Positions 34,364-43,019 of a DNA stretch of 64,000 bases are shown piece after piece; the stretch's first letter is position 1; the number at the start of each line of letters is the position of its first letter. The notes beneath the pieces are model-generated. The model searched no databases, was not told the origin of the DNA, and was given only the letters and a program-made list of their open reading frames with translations. This DNA comes from Peribacillus faecalis (lineage in GTDB: Bacteria > Bacillota > Bacilli > Bacillales > DSM-1321), in the NCBI RefSeq assembly GCF_014712675.1, contig NZ_JACXSI010000004.1, positions 1 through 64,000 on the forward strand. The letters run 5' to 3'. The translations under genes and the position numbers were made by a program.

Positions 34364-34789
34364 TTACCAGCTATCTGCTGAAAAGAGCACTTCTTCTAAT
34401 TTGTCATCAACCACTATATATGACTCACCGTTACCAATTTGTCATTCGAACACTGTTATGCTAATAGACTTTAGCACTTCCCAAAGTATACTCCCATGTT
34501 CATTTGGAATTCCAAAGCTAATTCCCCATATCACAAAAACGACTCCCCCGATTTTTCAAAACTAGCATTTTGAATTTTTCTCTCTCAATTCGAGCTTGCC
34601 TTTGATCAGCAGCACTTAAAATAAATAGGATAGCCATATACAATATAATTCCTCCAGCAATTATTAAAATCCAATTATTAAGAGGTAACATAATAGAAAC
34701 TATAACTAGAAATACTCCTCAGGCTAATAGTAAGTTAAACCTATTGCAAATGCGATTTTTTCAGGCACCGCCTTAATTTTATTCATCAT
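34364..34789 (-). pseudogene. Decayed small membrane protein gene
   Basis: The reading starts MMNKIKAVPEKIAFAIGLTY and stops. It continues in another frame with VIVSIMLPLNNWILIIAGG, a second hydrophobic segment and LSAADQRQARIEREKF. It then shifts again to VVFVIWGISFGIPNEHG, then SISITVFE, a TGA, QIGNGESYIVVDDK and a final LFSADSW. At least two frameshifts and one nonsense codon are needed. The terminator at 34312 and close spacing to the exported protein gene upstream suggest a former two-gene operon. The family is not recognised. Confidence 0.5.
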
Positions 34790-34814
34790 TTAAATAATTT
34801 ACACCTTCAAAGAT

Positions 34815-35252
34815 TCACTCAACCTCTATCGCAAACACATAGCTTGCACTTCTCTTTTCCCAGTTCCCACTAATTGAATATACACGCAAACCTTTTTCAC
34901 TTGGAGCGATTATAACATCATTGCCCAACGTGATAGTCACCGATTCACCATTAACCCATCTGTAAATACTCAACGAATTTTCTTCAGGTTCACTTTTAAA
35001 TTTAACTTTTAATTTCGTTTCAGGCGAAACACTCAAGGGATTATTGGCAATTTGCGAAGGCGGACCTGAATCAGCACAAACTGATGTTAAAAAATTATCC
35101 CAACAATACGATCCATTAGATACTGACACCTTTTTATCTCCTGCAGTGATTGTCGGCAAAGGTGGTTCCGTATCTGTAAATATTCCAATAATTAAGTATA
35201 ATCCGAAACAAAAAGTTACCAGTAGCAGTAAAGAAAGTAAAATCTTTTTCAT
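34815..35252 (-). CDS. Hypothetical exported protein, 145 aa
   Basis: An N-terminal hydrophobic helix (residues 3-24, after MKK) acts as signal or anchor. The rest is a beta-rich extracytoplasmic domain with SYCWDNFLTSVCADSG near residue 48, where two cysteines could form a disulfide, followed by PPSQIANNPLSVSPETKLKVKF. Similar short exported proteins with a CW...C motif occur in the Bacillus cereus group, but no function is known. A gene for a second, now broken, membrane protein follows 25 nt downstream. Confidence 0.65.
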   Translation of the reverse strand: MKKILLSLLLLVTFCFGLYLIIGIFTDTEPPLPTITAGDKKVSVSNGSYCWDNFLTSVCADSGPPSQIANNPLSVSPETKLKVKFKSEPEENSLSIYRWVNGESVTITLGNDVIIAPSEKGLRVYSISGNWEKRSASYVFAIEVE

Positions 35253-35474
35253 ATAATCCCCCTACCTATTATCCAGGTGTCTATTTAATTTAACTTTAAC
35301 ATAAATTAACAGAATGTTCTTTGAATGTTAAGTAACCCTTCAATCAACTGTCTATACTGCACAAAAAGAAGCGAATTTTTAGTCATTTATGACAATGTTT
35401 TTTACCTATTCGCACATGTATAATTCAAGTAACGAATCAATGTTAATTTTTCTAACATAGGAGGAGAGGATAAT

Positions 35475-36194
35475 TTGACATTAGTAGTTGAGAACTTAAA
35501 GAAAAGTTTCGATAATAATATCGTTCTAGATGGCATTAACGTCAAGATCGAACCAGGCGAATTTGTATGTATACTTGGAAAAAGTGGTTGCGGAAAATCA
35601 ACATTGCTCAATTTATTAGCAGGCTTCACAAAGCCTACTCACGGATCTATTAAAGTCAAAGGAGAAAAAATTGAAAAACCCTCTAAACAAAGAGGATTGG
35701 TTTTTCAGGAACATGCCTTATTCCCTTGGTACACCGTTTTGGAAAATATTTCATTCGGTCCTATTGTCCAAGGACTAAGCAAAAGTGAGGCCACAGAAAA
35801 GGCAAAAAAGTATTTAAAACTCATTAATCTTGAAGAATATGAAAATCACTACCCTTCCCAATTGTCTGGTGGAATGAAGCAAAGAGTCGGAATTGCTAGA
35901 GCTTTGGCAGGCGAACCAGATTTTCTTCTTATGGATGAACCATTTGGGGCTTTGGATGTTTTCACCAAAGAACATATGCGTAATGAATTAATTACGATAT
36001 GGTCGGAATTAAAACCTACTATTATCTTTATTACGCATGATATATCTGAGGCTATCTATTTAGCTGACCGGATTATTGTTTTGAAAAAAGGGCTTATCGC
36101 AGAAGAATATAATGTTCATTTGCCTCGTCCGCGACAATACTACGATGAAAAGTTCGGAAAATTGGCTACAGAAATTGAAAGAACTTTAATGTAA
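35475..36194 (+). CDS. NitT/TauT-type ABC transporter ATPase
   Basis: A 239-aa nucleotide-binding subunit: Walker A GKSGCGKS near residue 38, Q-loop VFQEHALFPWYTV near 80, signature LSGGMKQR near 133, Walker B FLLMDEP near 154, and switch His in FITHDISEA near 190. The FQEHALFPWYTV segment is typical of the SsuB/TauB/NrtD group. It starts with TTG behind AGGAGGAGAGG. It is the first gene of the importer operon, followed after 12 nt by the permease and then the lipoprotein. Given the neighbours, the substrate may be allantoin or another ureide (inference). Confidence 0.88.
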   Translation: MTLVVENLKKSFDNNIVLDGINVKIEPGEFVCILGKSGCGKSTLLNLLAGFTKPTHGSIKVKGEKIEKPSKQRGLVFQEHALFPWYTVLENISFGPIVQGLSKSEATEKAKKYLKLINLEEYENHYPSQLSGGMKQRVGIARALAGEPDFLLMDEPFGALDVFTKEHMRNELITIWSELKPTIIFITHDISEAIYLADRIIVLKKGLIAEEYNVHLPRPRQYYDEKFGKLATEIERTLM

Positions 36195-36206
36195 GGGGTG
36201 ATTCAA

Positions 36207-37064
36207 ATGAAAAATACAACTGTCGACTTTCAGCTTGTAAAAGAAGAAAAGCAAGAAAACTTTCAGGTTCAAGCTTTAAAAAAGAAGAAAGAACTCCCTA
36301 AAGGATTTCTTCCTACCATTGTCTTTTTCATCCTTTGGGAAGTATTTGCGCAAATCAACTTATCTATTGAACTGTTTAACTCGAACTTCTTCCCTCCACC
36401 AAGTTTAATTTTAACAAGAATGTGGGAACTGACCGCAAGCGGATTGATACTATCAAGCATAGCAGCAAGCACAGGGAGAGTGCTCATTGGTTTTCTTATT
36501 GGATTATTGTTCGCGATCTTTACCGCTTTATTGATGGAAAGGGTCAAATGGATTGAGTATTGGCTATCCCCTATTTTAAATTTAGTCGGACCTATCCCAG
36601 CTTTGGCGCTGCTTCCATTATTCATCATTTGGTTTGGTATCGGAGAAATACCAAAAATCATCCTAATAGCATGGACCACATTTTTTCCAATTGTAACAAA
36701 CACCTTAGAAGGCCTACGCACGGTCAACTCCAATCTCATTCGTTCTGCATTAAGCTTAGGAGCGAGCCAAACACAAATTTATCGAAAGGTCATCTTACCT
36801 TCCACATTACCTAGCATCTTGGCAGGCTGTCAGATTAGTCTCGGACTTGGATTTTCTGCTTTAGTTGTATCGGAAATGATGGGCACTACTTCCGGTTTAG
36901 GCTATATGATCGTTGATGCGCGAAACTATTTCAAAATTACCGATATGTTCGTTGCGATTATATTAATTGGACTAGAATACAGCTTGCTTAGTTCTATTCT
37001 GAAGTTCTTAGATAAAAAGTTGCTTTCTTGGAGAAACAGCGGTTTTAAAGGTGCTATCGAATAA
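36207..37064 (+). CDS. NitT/TauT-type ABC transporter permease
   Basis: A 285-aa inner-membrane subunit with about six helices. The EAA loop is SALSLGASQTQIYRKVILPSTLP near residue 193, the coupling helix to the ATPase. The N-terminal 35 residues are a charged cytoplasmic extension. AAGGGGTGA precedes ATG 36207, which is preferred to an in-frame start 9 nt upstream that overlaps this site. It is co-transcribed with the ATPase and the substrate-binding lipoprotein. Confidence 0.88.
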   Translation: MKNTTVDFQLVKEEKQENFQVQALKKKKELPKGFLPTIVFFILWEVFAQINLSIELFNSNFFPPPSLILTRMWELTASGLILSSIAASTGRVLIGFLIGLLFAIFTALLMERVKWIEYWLSPILNLVGPIPALALLPLFIIWFGIGEIPKIILIAWTTFFPIVTNTLEGLRTVNSNLIRSALSLGASQTQIYRKVILPSTLPSILAGCQISLGLGFSALVVSEMMGTTSGLGYMIVDARNYFKITDMFVAIILIGLEYSLLSSILKFLDKKLLSWRNSGFKGAIE

Positions 37065-37085
37065 TTTATAAAGGTGGGTATATCA

Positions 37086-38126
37086 ATGAAAAAATCAATT
37101 TTAAAAAATATGTTAACTGTTACAGGTCTACTATTACTACTTTCTGCTTGTGGAGAAGAAAGCAATACAACACCCGAAAGTTCAAATTCAAACGGTTTAG
37201 AAAAAACAGAAATCGAATTGGTTGGAGTAAGAGATGCGCAAATATCCTCTCAACAAATATTAGCTGATAAACTCGGATATTTTGAAGAAGAAGGACTAAA
37301 AGTAAAAAATACATTGATTGAAAGCGGACCAGATATCGGACCTATGGTTGCTGGAGGTAGCGCACCACTCAGTCTTCAAACCAACTTTATGGATATCATA
37401 CTGACTTCTTCAGGCGTTGATGTGAAAATTGTCGCACCACTAGCGCAAATCGCCGGTACTCAAGCAGTAGTTGCGGGTAAAGACGCAAAAATCGATTCTC
37501 CAAAAGATTTAGAGGGTAAGACGATTGGAATACCTAGCGGAGCTGATGTTGTAATTGCTCTTGAAAATATGGCGAAGGAATATGATGTGGATATCGATAA
37601 GATTAAAGTTGCTAACCTAGCACCTAGTGATGCTCTAACTGCGTTGGAAAACGGCAATATTGACGCAATGGCTGCTTGGGAACCGTTTATCACAAAAGCA
37701 ATTGCCTCAGGCGGAAAATTTTTATTCAGCGGTACAAAAAATGAGTTGGGCAGCAATGAAGATGTAAATTGGATGAGCGTTCACTCGACTTTACAAGTAA
37801 CGGATGATTATTTAGAAGATAATCCGAATACAGTGAAGGCTGTCATTCGCGCTTTGAAAAAAGCAACAGATTATATTAATGAAAATCGTGAAGAAGCAAT
37901 CAAAACACTAGCCCCTGAGCTGCACTTAAGTGAAGAAGAGCTGACAGAAATCATGAACAGAAATGTATACGATATGACTGTGGATGACTCTTTCATGGAC
38001 GGCAGTAACGGTCCTGAAGTTGGCGCATACTTATTAAGCGTCGGCAACATCTCAAAAATACCAGCCAAAGAAGACTATATCGACCTTTCCCTTCTAAAAG
38101 AAGTTGACTCAGCATTAGTGAAATAA
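37086..38126 (+). CDS. ABC transporter substrate-binding lipoprotein (SsuA/NMT1-like)
   Basis: A 346-aa periplasmic-binding-type lipoprotein. Residues 1-23 form a lipoprotein signal with lipobox LLSAC, giving lipidation of the Cys. The mature domain follows the NMT1/THI5-like pattern: DKLGYFEEEGL near residue 70, GPDIGPMVAGGSAP near 92, SPKDLEGKTIGIPSGAD near 142 and ALENGNIDAMAAWEPF near 190. ATG 37086 starts the signal peptide with AAAGGTGGG upstream. The gene directly precedes allantoinase (20 nt), so import and first hydrolysis are probably one transcription unit. Confidence 0.88.
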   Translation: MKKSILKNMLTVTGLLLLLSACGEESNTTPESSNSNGLEKTEIELVGVRDAQISSQQILADKLGYFEEEGLKVKNTLIESGPDIGPMVAGGSAPLSLQTNFMDIILTSSGVDVKIVAPLAQIAGTQAVVAGKDAKIDSPKDLEGKTIGIPSGADVVIALENMAKEYDVDIDKIKVANLAPSDALTALENGNIDAMAAWEPFITKAIASGGKFLFSGTKNELGSNEDVNWMSVHSTLQVTDDYLEDNPNTVKAVIRALKKATDYINENREEAIKTLAPELHLSEEELTEIMNRNVYDMTVDDSFMDGSNGPEVGAYLLSVGNISKIPAKEDYIDLSLLKEVDSALVK

Positions 38127-38146
38127 TTAGTAAAGGCGGGATCAAA

Positions 38147-39526
38147 ATGACTTCATTCGACAAAACTCAGGGAGTGACAGGCACCACCATTCTACGCAAC
38201 GGCAACGTCGTCCTCGCAAATGAAGTGAAAAAATTGGACATTGCGATTAAGGATGGAAAGATTTATGAGCTTTCTCCCCGCATTGAGGAAGCTGGTTTCG
38301 AGGAGCAGGATTTATCCGGCCTTTATGTTTTTCCGGGTATGATTGATGTTCACGTTCATTTTAGTGAGCCAGGGCGTGCTGAATGGGAAGGTTTTGAGAC
38401 GGGGTCGCGAATGATGGCAGCCGGCGGTTGCACAACGTATTTTGATATGCCTTTGAACGGAATCCCCTCCACAATCACGGAAGAAGCGCTTCTGGAAAAA
38501 GCGGAGATCGGCCATAAAAAATCATGGACGGACTTCGCTTTATGGGGCGGCCTCGTTCCCGGCAACCTTGATGATTTAGAGGGTTTGGCCAATAATGGCG
38601 TCATCGGCTTTAAAGCATTTATGTCAGCAACCGGCAATGATGAGTTTGAACGGGCGGATGATAAAACACTTCTTCAAGGGATGAAGAAAATCACGGAATT
38701 GGGGAAAGTTTTAGCACTTCATGCTGAGAGCGCGCCAATTACCGATACATTGACAGAAATCAAAATTCGAGAAAGCAAAGTCAGCGCAGATGATTACTTG
38801 GAAACACGCCCGATATTAGCTGAAGCTGAAGCAGTCGAACGGGCGCTAATATACGCAGAATTAACCGGCTGCCCCCTTCACTTTGTTCACATCAGCAGCG
38901 CACACGCAATCGAAAAAATTGAAGTAGCAAAAAAACGCGGAATGAATGTCACCGTAGAAACATGCCCTCACTACCTTCTGTTCAATCACCATGACTTAAT
39001 TGAAAAAGGAGCTGTCGCTAAGTGTGCTCCCCCGCTGAGACTGCCGGATGAGCAAGAAAAATTGATTACTTTATTAATAGAAGGAAAGTTTGATATGGTG
39101 TCCTCCGATCACTCCCCTTGCCCGTACGATATGAAGGATCCGGGCGCTCATAATCTGTTTCAGGCATGGGGCGGCATCAGCGGCGGACAGTTTACATTAC
39201 TATCAATGATTGAGATTGCTATAAAATACAACCTTCCCTTCCAAAAGGTGGCACAATTAACTGCGAAAGCCCCTGCTGAACGTTTCGGGCTAAACACAAA
39301 AGGCGAAATCAAGGAAGGCATGGATGCCGATTTTGCGATTGTATCATTAAATAAATCGTTCACCGTCAACAAAACAAACTTCTTTGCCAAACATAAGCAA
39401 AGTCTTTACATGAATCATACTTTTCCTTGCAGCGTTATTGCCACAATTCAACGGGGAAACGTACTTTTTGAACAAAACCGATTTGTAAAGCTAGGCGCGA
39501 AACGATTAAGCCCCATTTCCATTTAA
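38147..39526 (+). CDS. allB: Allantoinase
   Basis: A 459-aa amidohydrolase-superfamily enzyme hydrolysing allantoin to allantoate. Binuclear metal site: DVHVHFSEPGR near residue 66, the carboxylated Lys in GFKAFMSATG near 155, LALHAESA near 192, FVHISSAHA near 248, and the catalytic Asp in VSSDHSPCP near 322. AAGGCGGG precedes ATG 38147. It sits between the importer operon and the HpxW/amidase genes. Its product is the substrate of AllC encoded 8 kb upstream. Confidence 0.95.
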   Translation: MTSFDKTQGVTGTTILRNGNVVLANEVKKLDIAIKDGKIYELSPRIEEAGFEEQDLSGLYVFPGMIDVHVHFSEPGRAEWEGFETGSRMMAAGGCTTYFDMPLNGIPSTITEEALLEKAEIGHKKSWTDFALWGGLVPGNLDDLEGLANNGVIGFKAFMSATGNDEFERADDKTLLQGMKKITELGKVLALHAESAPITDTLTEIKIRESKVSADDYLETRPILAEAEAVERALIYAELTGCPLHFVHISSAHAIEKIEVAKKRGMNVTVETCPHYLLFNHHDLIEKGAVAKCAPPLRLPDEQEKLITLLIEGKFDMVSSDHSPCPYDMKDPGAHNLFQAWGGISGGQFTLLSMIEIAIKYNLPFQKVAQLTAKAPAERFGLNTKGEIKEGMDADFAIVSLNKSFTVNKTNFFAKHKQSLYMNHTFPCSVIATIQRGNVLFEQNRFVKLGAKRLSPISI

Positions 39527-39575
39527 AGGACAAAACTACTCATTTGTAGAATAAATATTTTAGGAGGTACGAATA

Positions 39576-41159
39576 ATGATAAATGATGCAATTGTTGGAA
39601 CAAAGTCTATGGTGGTAAGTCCACATTATTTGGCCTCAATGGCCGGAGATGAAATTTTGCAAAAAAGCGGAAATGCTTTTGATGCTGCAGTTGCTGTAAG
39701 CGCCTGTTTGGCAGTCGTATACCCGCATATGACAGGGATGGGCGGCGATTCTTTTTGGCTGCTTCATGATGCCAAGAGCGGAAAAATGATTTCCTATAAC
39801 GGAAGCGGCCGCTCCGGGTCACAAGTCACACGAGAGGCATATAAAGGCAAGGAAGCCATTCCGATTCGCGGTATCGAAAGTGCCATTACTGTTCCCGGCA
39901 TGATAGACAGCTGGGACGAAATCATATCGCAATACGGGAATTTAACACTCTCAGATGTACTGCAGCCTGCAATTGAATATGCTGAAAACGGCTTCCCTTT
40001 TTCAAAAAGCCAATATGAAAACTCCGAAACCCATTTCGATTTGCTGTCAAGCATTCCAGAAACGGCTGAAATTTTTATCCCCGACAACAAAGTCCCTGCC
40101 ATCAATGAAAAATTTGTACAAAAGAAACTCGCTCAAACATTAAAGCAAATTGCTGAAAAAGGACGCGATGAGTTTTATAAAGGAGACTTGGCCAAACATA
40201 TTATCGCTAGCTTGCAGGAAAAAGGCAGTTTGCTGACGTTGGATGACTTCACCGCCCATAAAGGCGAGTGGACAGAGCCGATTAAAACAACCTACCGCGG
40301 TCTGACGATGTATCAAGTACCGCCTAATTCACAAGGTTTCGTCGGTTTAATGGCTCTAAATATTTTAGAGGACTTCGACTTAGGCATGATTAAGCATGGT
40401 TCCTATGAATATTATCACCTTCTCGTCGAAGCATTGAAGCTTTGCTTCCGCGACCGCAATAAAGAACTGACTGACCCGGACTTTCATGATATTCCGCTTG
40501 AGCGGTTACTTGATAAACGCTATGCCTACCAGCTTGGAAATGAAATCGGCTGGAAAGAAGCGGTCGATATGGATACAAAGCCGGTCGGACGTGATACCGC
40601 ACACGCTGCTGTTGTCGATAAAGACGGAAATGCCATTTCCTTCATTCAAAGCTTGTACTTTGAGTTCGGTTCAGCAATTGTAGCCGGCGATACCGGTATA
40701 TTAATGCAAAATCGCGGTTCTTTCTTTTCATTAGATCCAAATGAAGTCAACTGTCTTGAGCCGAATAAACGAAGCTTCCACACTTTAATGCCTGCGATGG
40801 CCTGCAAAGATGGAAAACCTGCGATTGTATACGGCACGCAAGGCGGCGAAGGTCAACCGCAGACGCAAACCATCATTGCGACTAGAATGATTGATTATGG
40901 CATGAATCCGCAGCAAGCAATAAGTGAACCTAGATTTGTTTGGGGCAGGACATGGGGTGACCCGACACGCGAATTAAAAATTGAAGGCCGCGTCAGCAAA
41001 GACGTGACAGACCGCTTAAAAGAAGCCGGTCATATTGTAAACGTCGTCGATGATTTTCACCAAGCTATGGGGCACGCCAATGCGATTGTCATTGATGAGC
41101 AAGGATTTTTGCACGGCGGCACTGATCCGCGCAGCGATGGAGCGGCAATCGGACGCTAA
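39576..41159 (+). CDS. hpxW: Gamma-glutamyltransferase-family Ntn hydrolase, probable oxamate amidohydrolase
   Basis: A 527-aa self-processing N-terminal-nucleophile hydrolase. The small subunit should start at Thr341 in GRDTAHAAVVDKDGNA, the autocleavage site. GNAFDAAVAVSACLAVVYPH near residue 32 and GMGGDSFWL near 54 belong to the large subunit; the region GTQGGEGQPQTQ near 430 replaces the usual GGT motif. There is no signal peptide, unlike secreted GGTs. HpxW-type enzymes (known in Klebsiella) hydrolyse oxamate to oxalate and ammonia in purine degradation. Linkage here to allB, pucG and an AS amidase supports this over glutathione breakdown. TAGGAGG precedes the ATG. Confidence 0.8.
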   Translation: MINDAIVGTKSMVVSPHYLASMAGDEILQKSGNAFDAAVAVSACLAVVYPHMTGMGGDSFWLLHDAKSGKMISYNGSGRSGSQVTREAYKGKEAIPIRGIESAITVPGMIDSWDEIISQYGNLTLSDVLQPAIEYAENGFPFSKSQYENSETHFDLLSSIPETAEIFIPDNKVPAINEKFVQKKLAQTLKQIAEKGRDEFYKGDLAKHIIASLQEKGSLLTLDDFTAHKGEWTEPIKTTYRGLTMYQVPPNSQGFVGLMALNILEDFDLGMIKHGSYEYYHLLVEALKLCFRDRNKELTDPDFHDIPLERLLDKRYAYQLGNEIGWKEAVDMDTKPVGRDTAHAAVVDKDGNAISFIQSLYFEFGSAIVAGDTGILMQNRGSFFSLDPNEVNCLEPNKRSFHTLMPAMACKDGKPAIVYGTQGGEGQPQTQTIIATRMIDYGMNPQQAISEPRFVWGRTWGDPTRELKIEGRVSKDVTDRLKEAGHIVNVVDDFHQAMGHANAIVIDEQGFLHGGTDPRSDGAAIGR

Positions 41160-41191
41160 ATTTATAATACATAGATTGGAGGAGGCAGAAA

Positions 41192-42367
41192 ATGAAAGAG
41201 CACTATAATGCTTTTATGAACGAAGATGTGAAACTCTCCCCTTTACAATCCGGACTTTTAAACTTTTATACATTTGCCATTAAAGATGTATTTGCAATAA
41301 AAGATTATACAAACAGCGCCGGAAATCCCGATTGGCTACGCACGCACGAACCGGCCAAGCAAAATGCGGCCGTCATTGACAAGCTGTTAAATAACGGAGC
41401 AACACTGCATGGGACAACTCATACAGATGAGATGATGTACAGCCTGAACGGGCAAAATGCCCATTACGGCACACCGGTCAATCCAAAGGCGCCGGACTGT
41501 ATCCCCGGCGGATCTTCAAACGGTTCAGCTGTGGCTGTCGCTGCTCATTTAACCGATTTTGCTATCGGAACCGATACAGGCGGCTCTATCCGAATCCCCT
41601 CTTCCTATTGTGGGATATACGGATTCCGGCCAACCTACGGGGCTGTTTCGATAGAAGGATGCATTCCGCTTTCCAAAAGCTTCGACACAGTCGGCTGGAT
41701 GGCAAACGATGCCGAAACGCTGCAGCTTATTGGTAATTGCTTGCTTGAGAATGATTGTGATGAGGATGATTTTTATAAGCTGTACTTTCCGATTGAGGCT
41801 TGGGGATTGCTAAATGATACGGTTCGTTTAGCCTTCTCACCTATACTAGAAATTTTAGAAGGGAAATTTGACAATGCGCAATGGCTGACGATTTCCAATC
41901 AAGGCTTACAAGAATGGGCAGAGGCTTTTCGTGTCATACAAGGTACGGAAGTATGGGAAGAGCACGGAGAATGGGTTAAAAAAGTAAAGCCTGCTTTCGG
42001 ACCGGGCATCGCCCAGCGTTTTCAGGCAGCCAGTCAAATGAAAAAAAGCGATGCCGAACCTTGGAAGGAATTCCAAACAAAAACTGGTTCATTTTTATCG
42101 AAACTACTCGACTCAGACGGTCTGATTGTAATCCCTACTGCCCACGAAACCGCCCCTTCCTTAACCGCCGGCAGCGACGAATTGGAACAAAACCGGGCTA
42201 AAAATATGCAGCTTACTTGCATTGCCGGGTTGGCAGGATTGCCGCAAATCACCCTACCTCTTGTAACATTCAATCACAAACCGATTGGACTATCTTTCAT
42301 CGCCAATCGAGGCCGTGATAAACAACTTTTAAAATGGGCTGCTGCTTTCACAGAATCATTAAAGTAA
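41192..42367 (+). CDS. Amidase-signature family amidase (HpxY/AtzE-like context)
   Basis: A 391-aa AS-family hydrolase. The Ser-cisSer-Lys triad is visible as FAIKDVFAIKD (Lys near residue 31), CIPGGSSNGSAVAVAAH near 106 (cis-Ser; Asn replaces the usual third Ser/Gly) and GTDTGGSIRIPSS near 130 (nucleophile Ser). It is shorter than GatA and lacks its C-terminal part. GATTGGAGGAGG precedes the ATG. It is the last gene of the ureide cluster. In Klebsiella an AS amidase (HpxY) also accompanies HpxW. A role in oxalurate or related ureide hydrolysis is plausible but unproven. Confidence 0.78.
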   Translation: MKEHYNAFMNEDVKLSPLQSGLLNFYTFAIKDVFAIKDYTNSAGNPDWLRTHEPAKQNAAVIDKLLNNGATLHGTTHTDEMMYSLNGQNAHYGTPVNPKAPDCIPGGSSNGSAVAVAAHLTDFAIGTDTGGSIRIPSSYCGIYGFRPTYGAVSIEGCIPLSKSFDTVGWMANDAETLQLIGNCLLENDCDEDDFYKLYFPIEAWGLLNDTVRLAFSPILEILEGKFDNAQWLTISNQGLQEWAEAFRVIQGTEVWEEHGEWVKKVKPAFGPGIAQRFQAASQMKKSDAEPWKEFQTKTGSFLSKLLDSDGLIVIPTAHETAPSLTAGSDELEQNRAKNMQLTCIAGLAGLPQITLPLVTFNHKPIGLSFIANRGRDKQLLKWAAAFTESLK

Positions 42368-42374
42368 CAAACTT

Positions 42375-42412
42375 TAGAGTCGTGCCGCTACTGCGTTTCG
42401 GCTCTATTTTTT
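42375..42412 (+). terminator. Terminator at the end of the ureide cluster
   Basis: AGAG...CCG pairs with CGG-CTCT around an 11-nt loop with a bulge, then ATTTTTT. Confidence 0.5.
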
Positions 42413-42517
42413 CGAGCAAAAAAATTGTGTGAATTATTTCACATGTGATATTCTAATGTTAAAGCTTCTTCATCTCAAATGCAATACTTCCTAGCATTGA
42501 AAGGAGCTGTTCCCGTT

Positions 42518-42862
42518 ATGCTTGACGTTTTTGAAACTGTAGAGAATATGGAGGAAGTAAAACAAATTTACATCGTATTTAGTATCATCGACCTTAAAAG
42601 TGAAAGCGCTTTATTTGTTGGTGTAACAAATAATAGCTTGGAGAAAACATTTGCAAAGTTATCCGAAGAAGCTGAAAAGAATTGTCATGTTCCGATCTGC
42701 AAGTACATTCACAATGTACCGAATAATAGCATGAAGATTGAAGCTATCGCTTGGACCAATGACATTGGACAAGCAGAAGAGTTAAAGGAATATTACACTG
42801 AAACCTTAAATCCGGCTTACAATTTTAAAATTGGCATGACCTATGTTGGTAATCCTCAATGA
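42518..42862 (+). CDS. Hypothetical protein with GIY-YIG-like pattern, 114 aa
   Basis: ATG 42518 has AAAGGAG 11 nt upstream; an in-frame ATG at 42479 lacks any ribosome site. The sequence QIYIVFSIIDLKSESALFVG then VTNNSLEKTFAKL, and the end EELKEYYTETLNPAYNFK, follows the layout of GIY-YIG nuclease domains (Y-I ... Y-I/V-G-x-T-x-N-L, helix, then E..Y...LNP-YN). The core reads YIV and FVG, and the usual catalytic Arg after the second motif is not evident, so nuclease activity is doubtful. It lies alone between two terminators. Confidence 0.55.
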   Translation: MLDVFETVENMEEVKQIYIVFSIIDLKSESALFVGVTNNSLEKTFAKLSEEAEKNCHVPICKYIHNVPNNSMKIEAIAWTNDIGQAEELKEYYTETLNPAYNFKIGMTYVGNPQ

Positions 42863-42900
42863 AAACACGATATCTCCAAATTGAATAACAACGTTTAACG

Positions 42901-42924
42901 AGCCATGTTTTCAGAAACATGGCT
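42901..42924 (+). terminator. Terminator hairpin
   Basis: AGCCATGTTT, TCAG loop, AAACATGGCT, followed by an interrupted T tract. Confidence 0.65.
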
Positions 42925-43019
42925 AATCCAATTTTATTAACAAAATCTCCCTGATATAAAAACGCTTCCAATCCAAAAATATTTCAATATAATAAAAATA
43001 TAATAGTAAGGAGGACACC

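Noticed and set aside
34329-34565. 78-codon plus-strand frame
   Set aside because: Ser/Thr/Pro-rich composition without a ribosome site. The opposite strand holds a better-supported decayed membrane-protein gene with a terminator.
39576-41159. Assignment as a glutathione gamma-glutamyltransferase
   Set aside because: No signal peptide, and the context (allantoinase, PucG, AS amidase) fits an HpxW-like oxamate amidohydrolase better.
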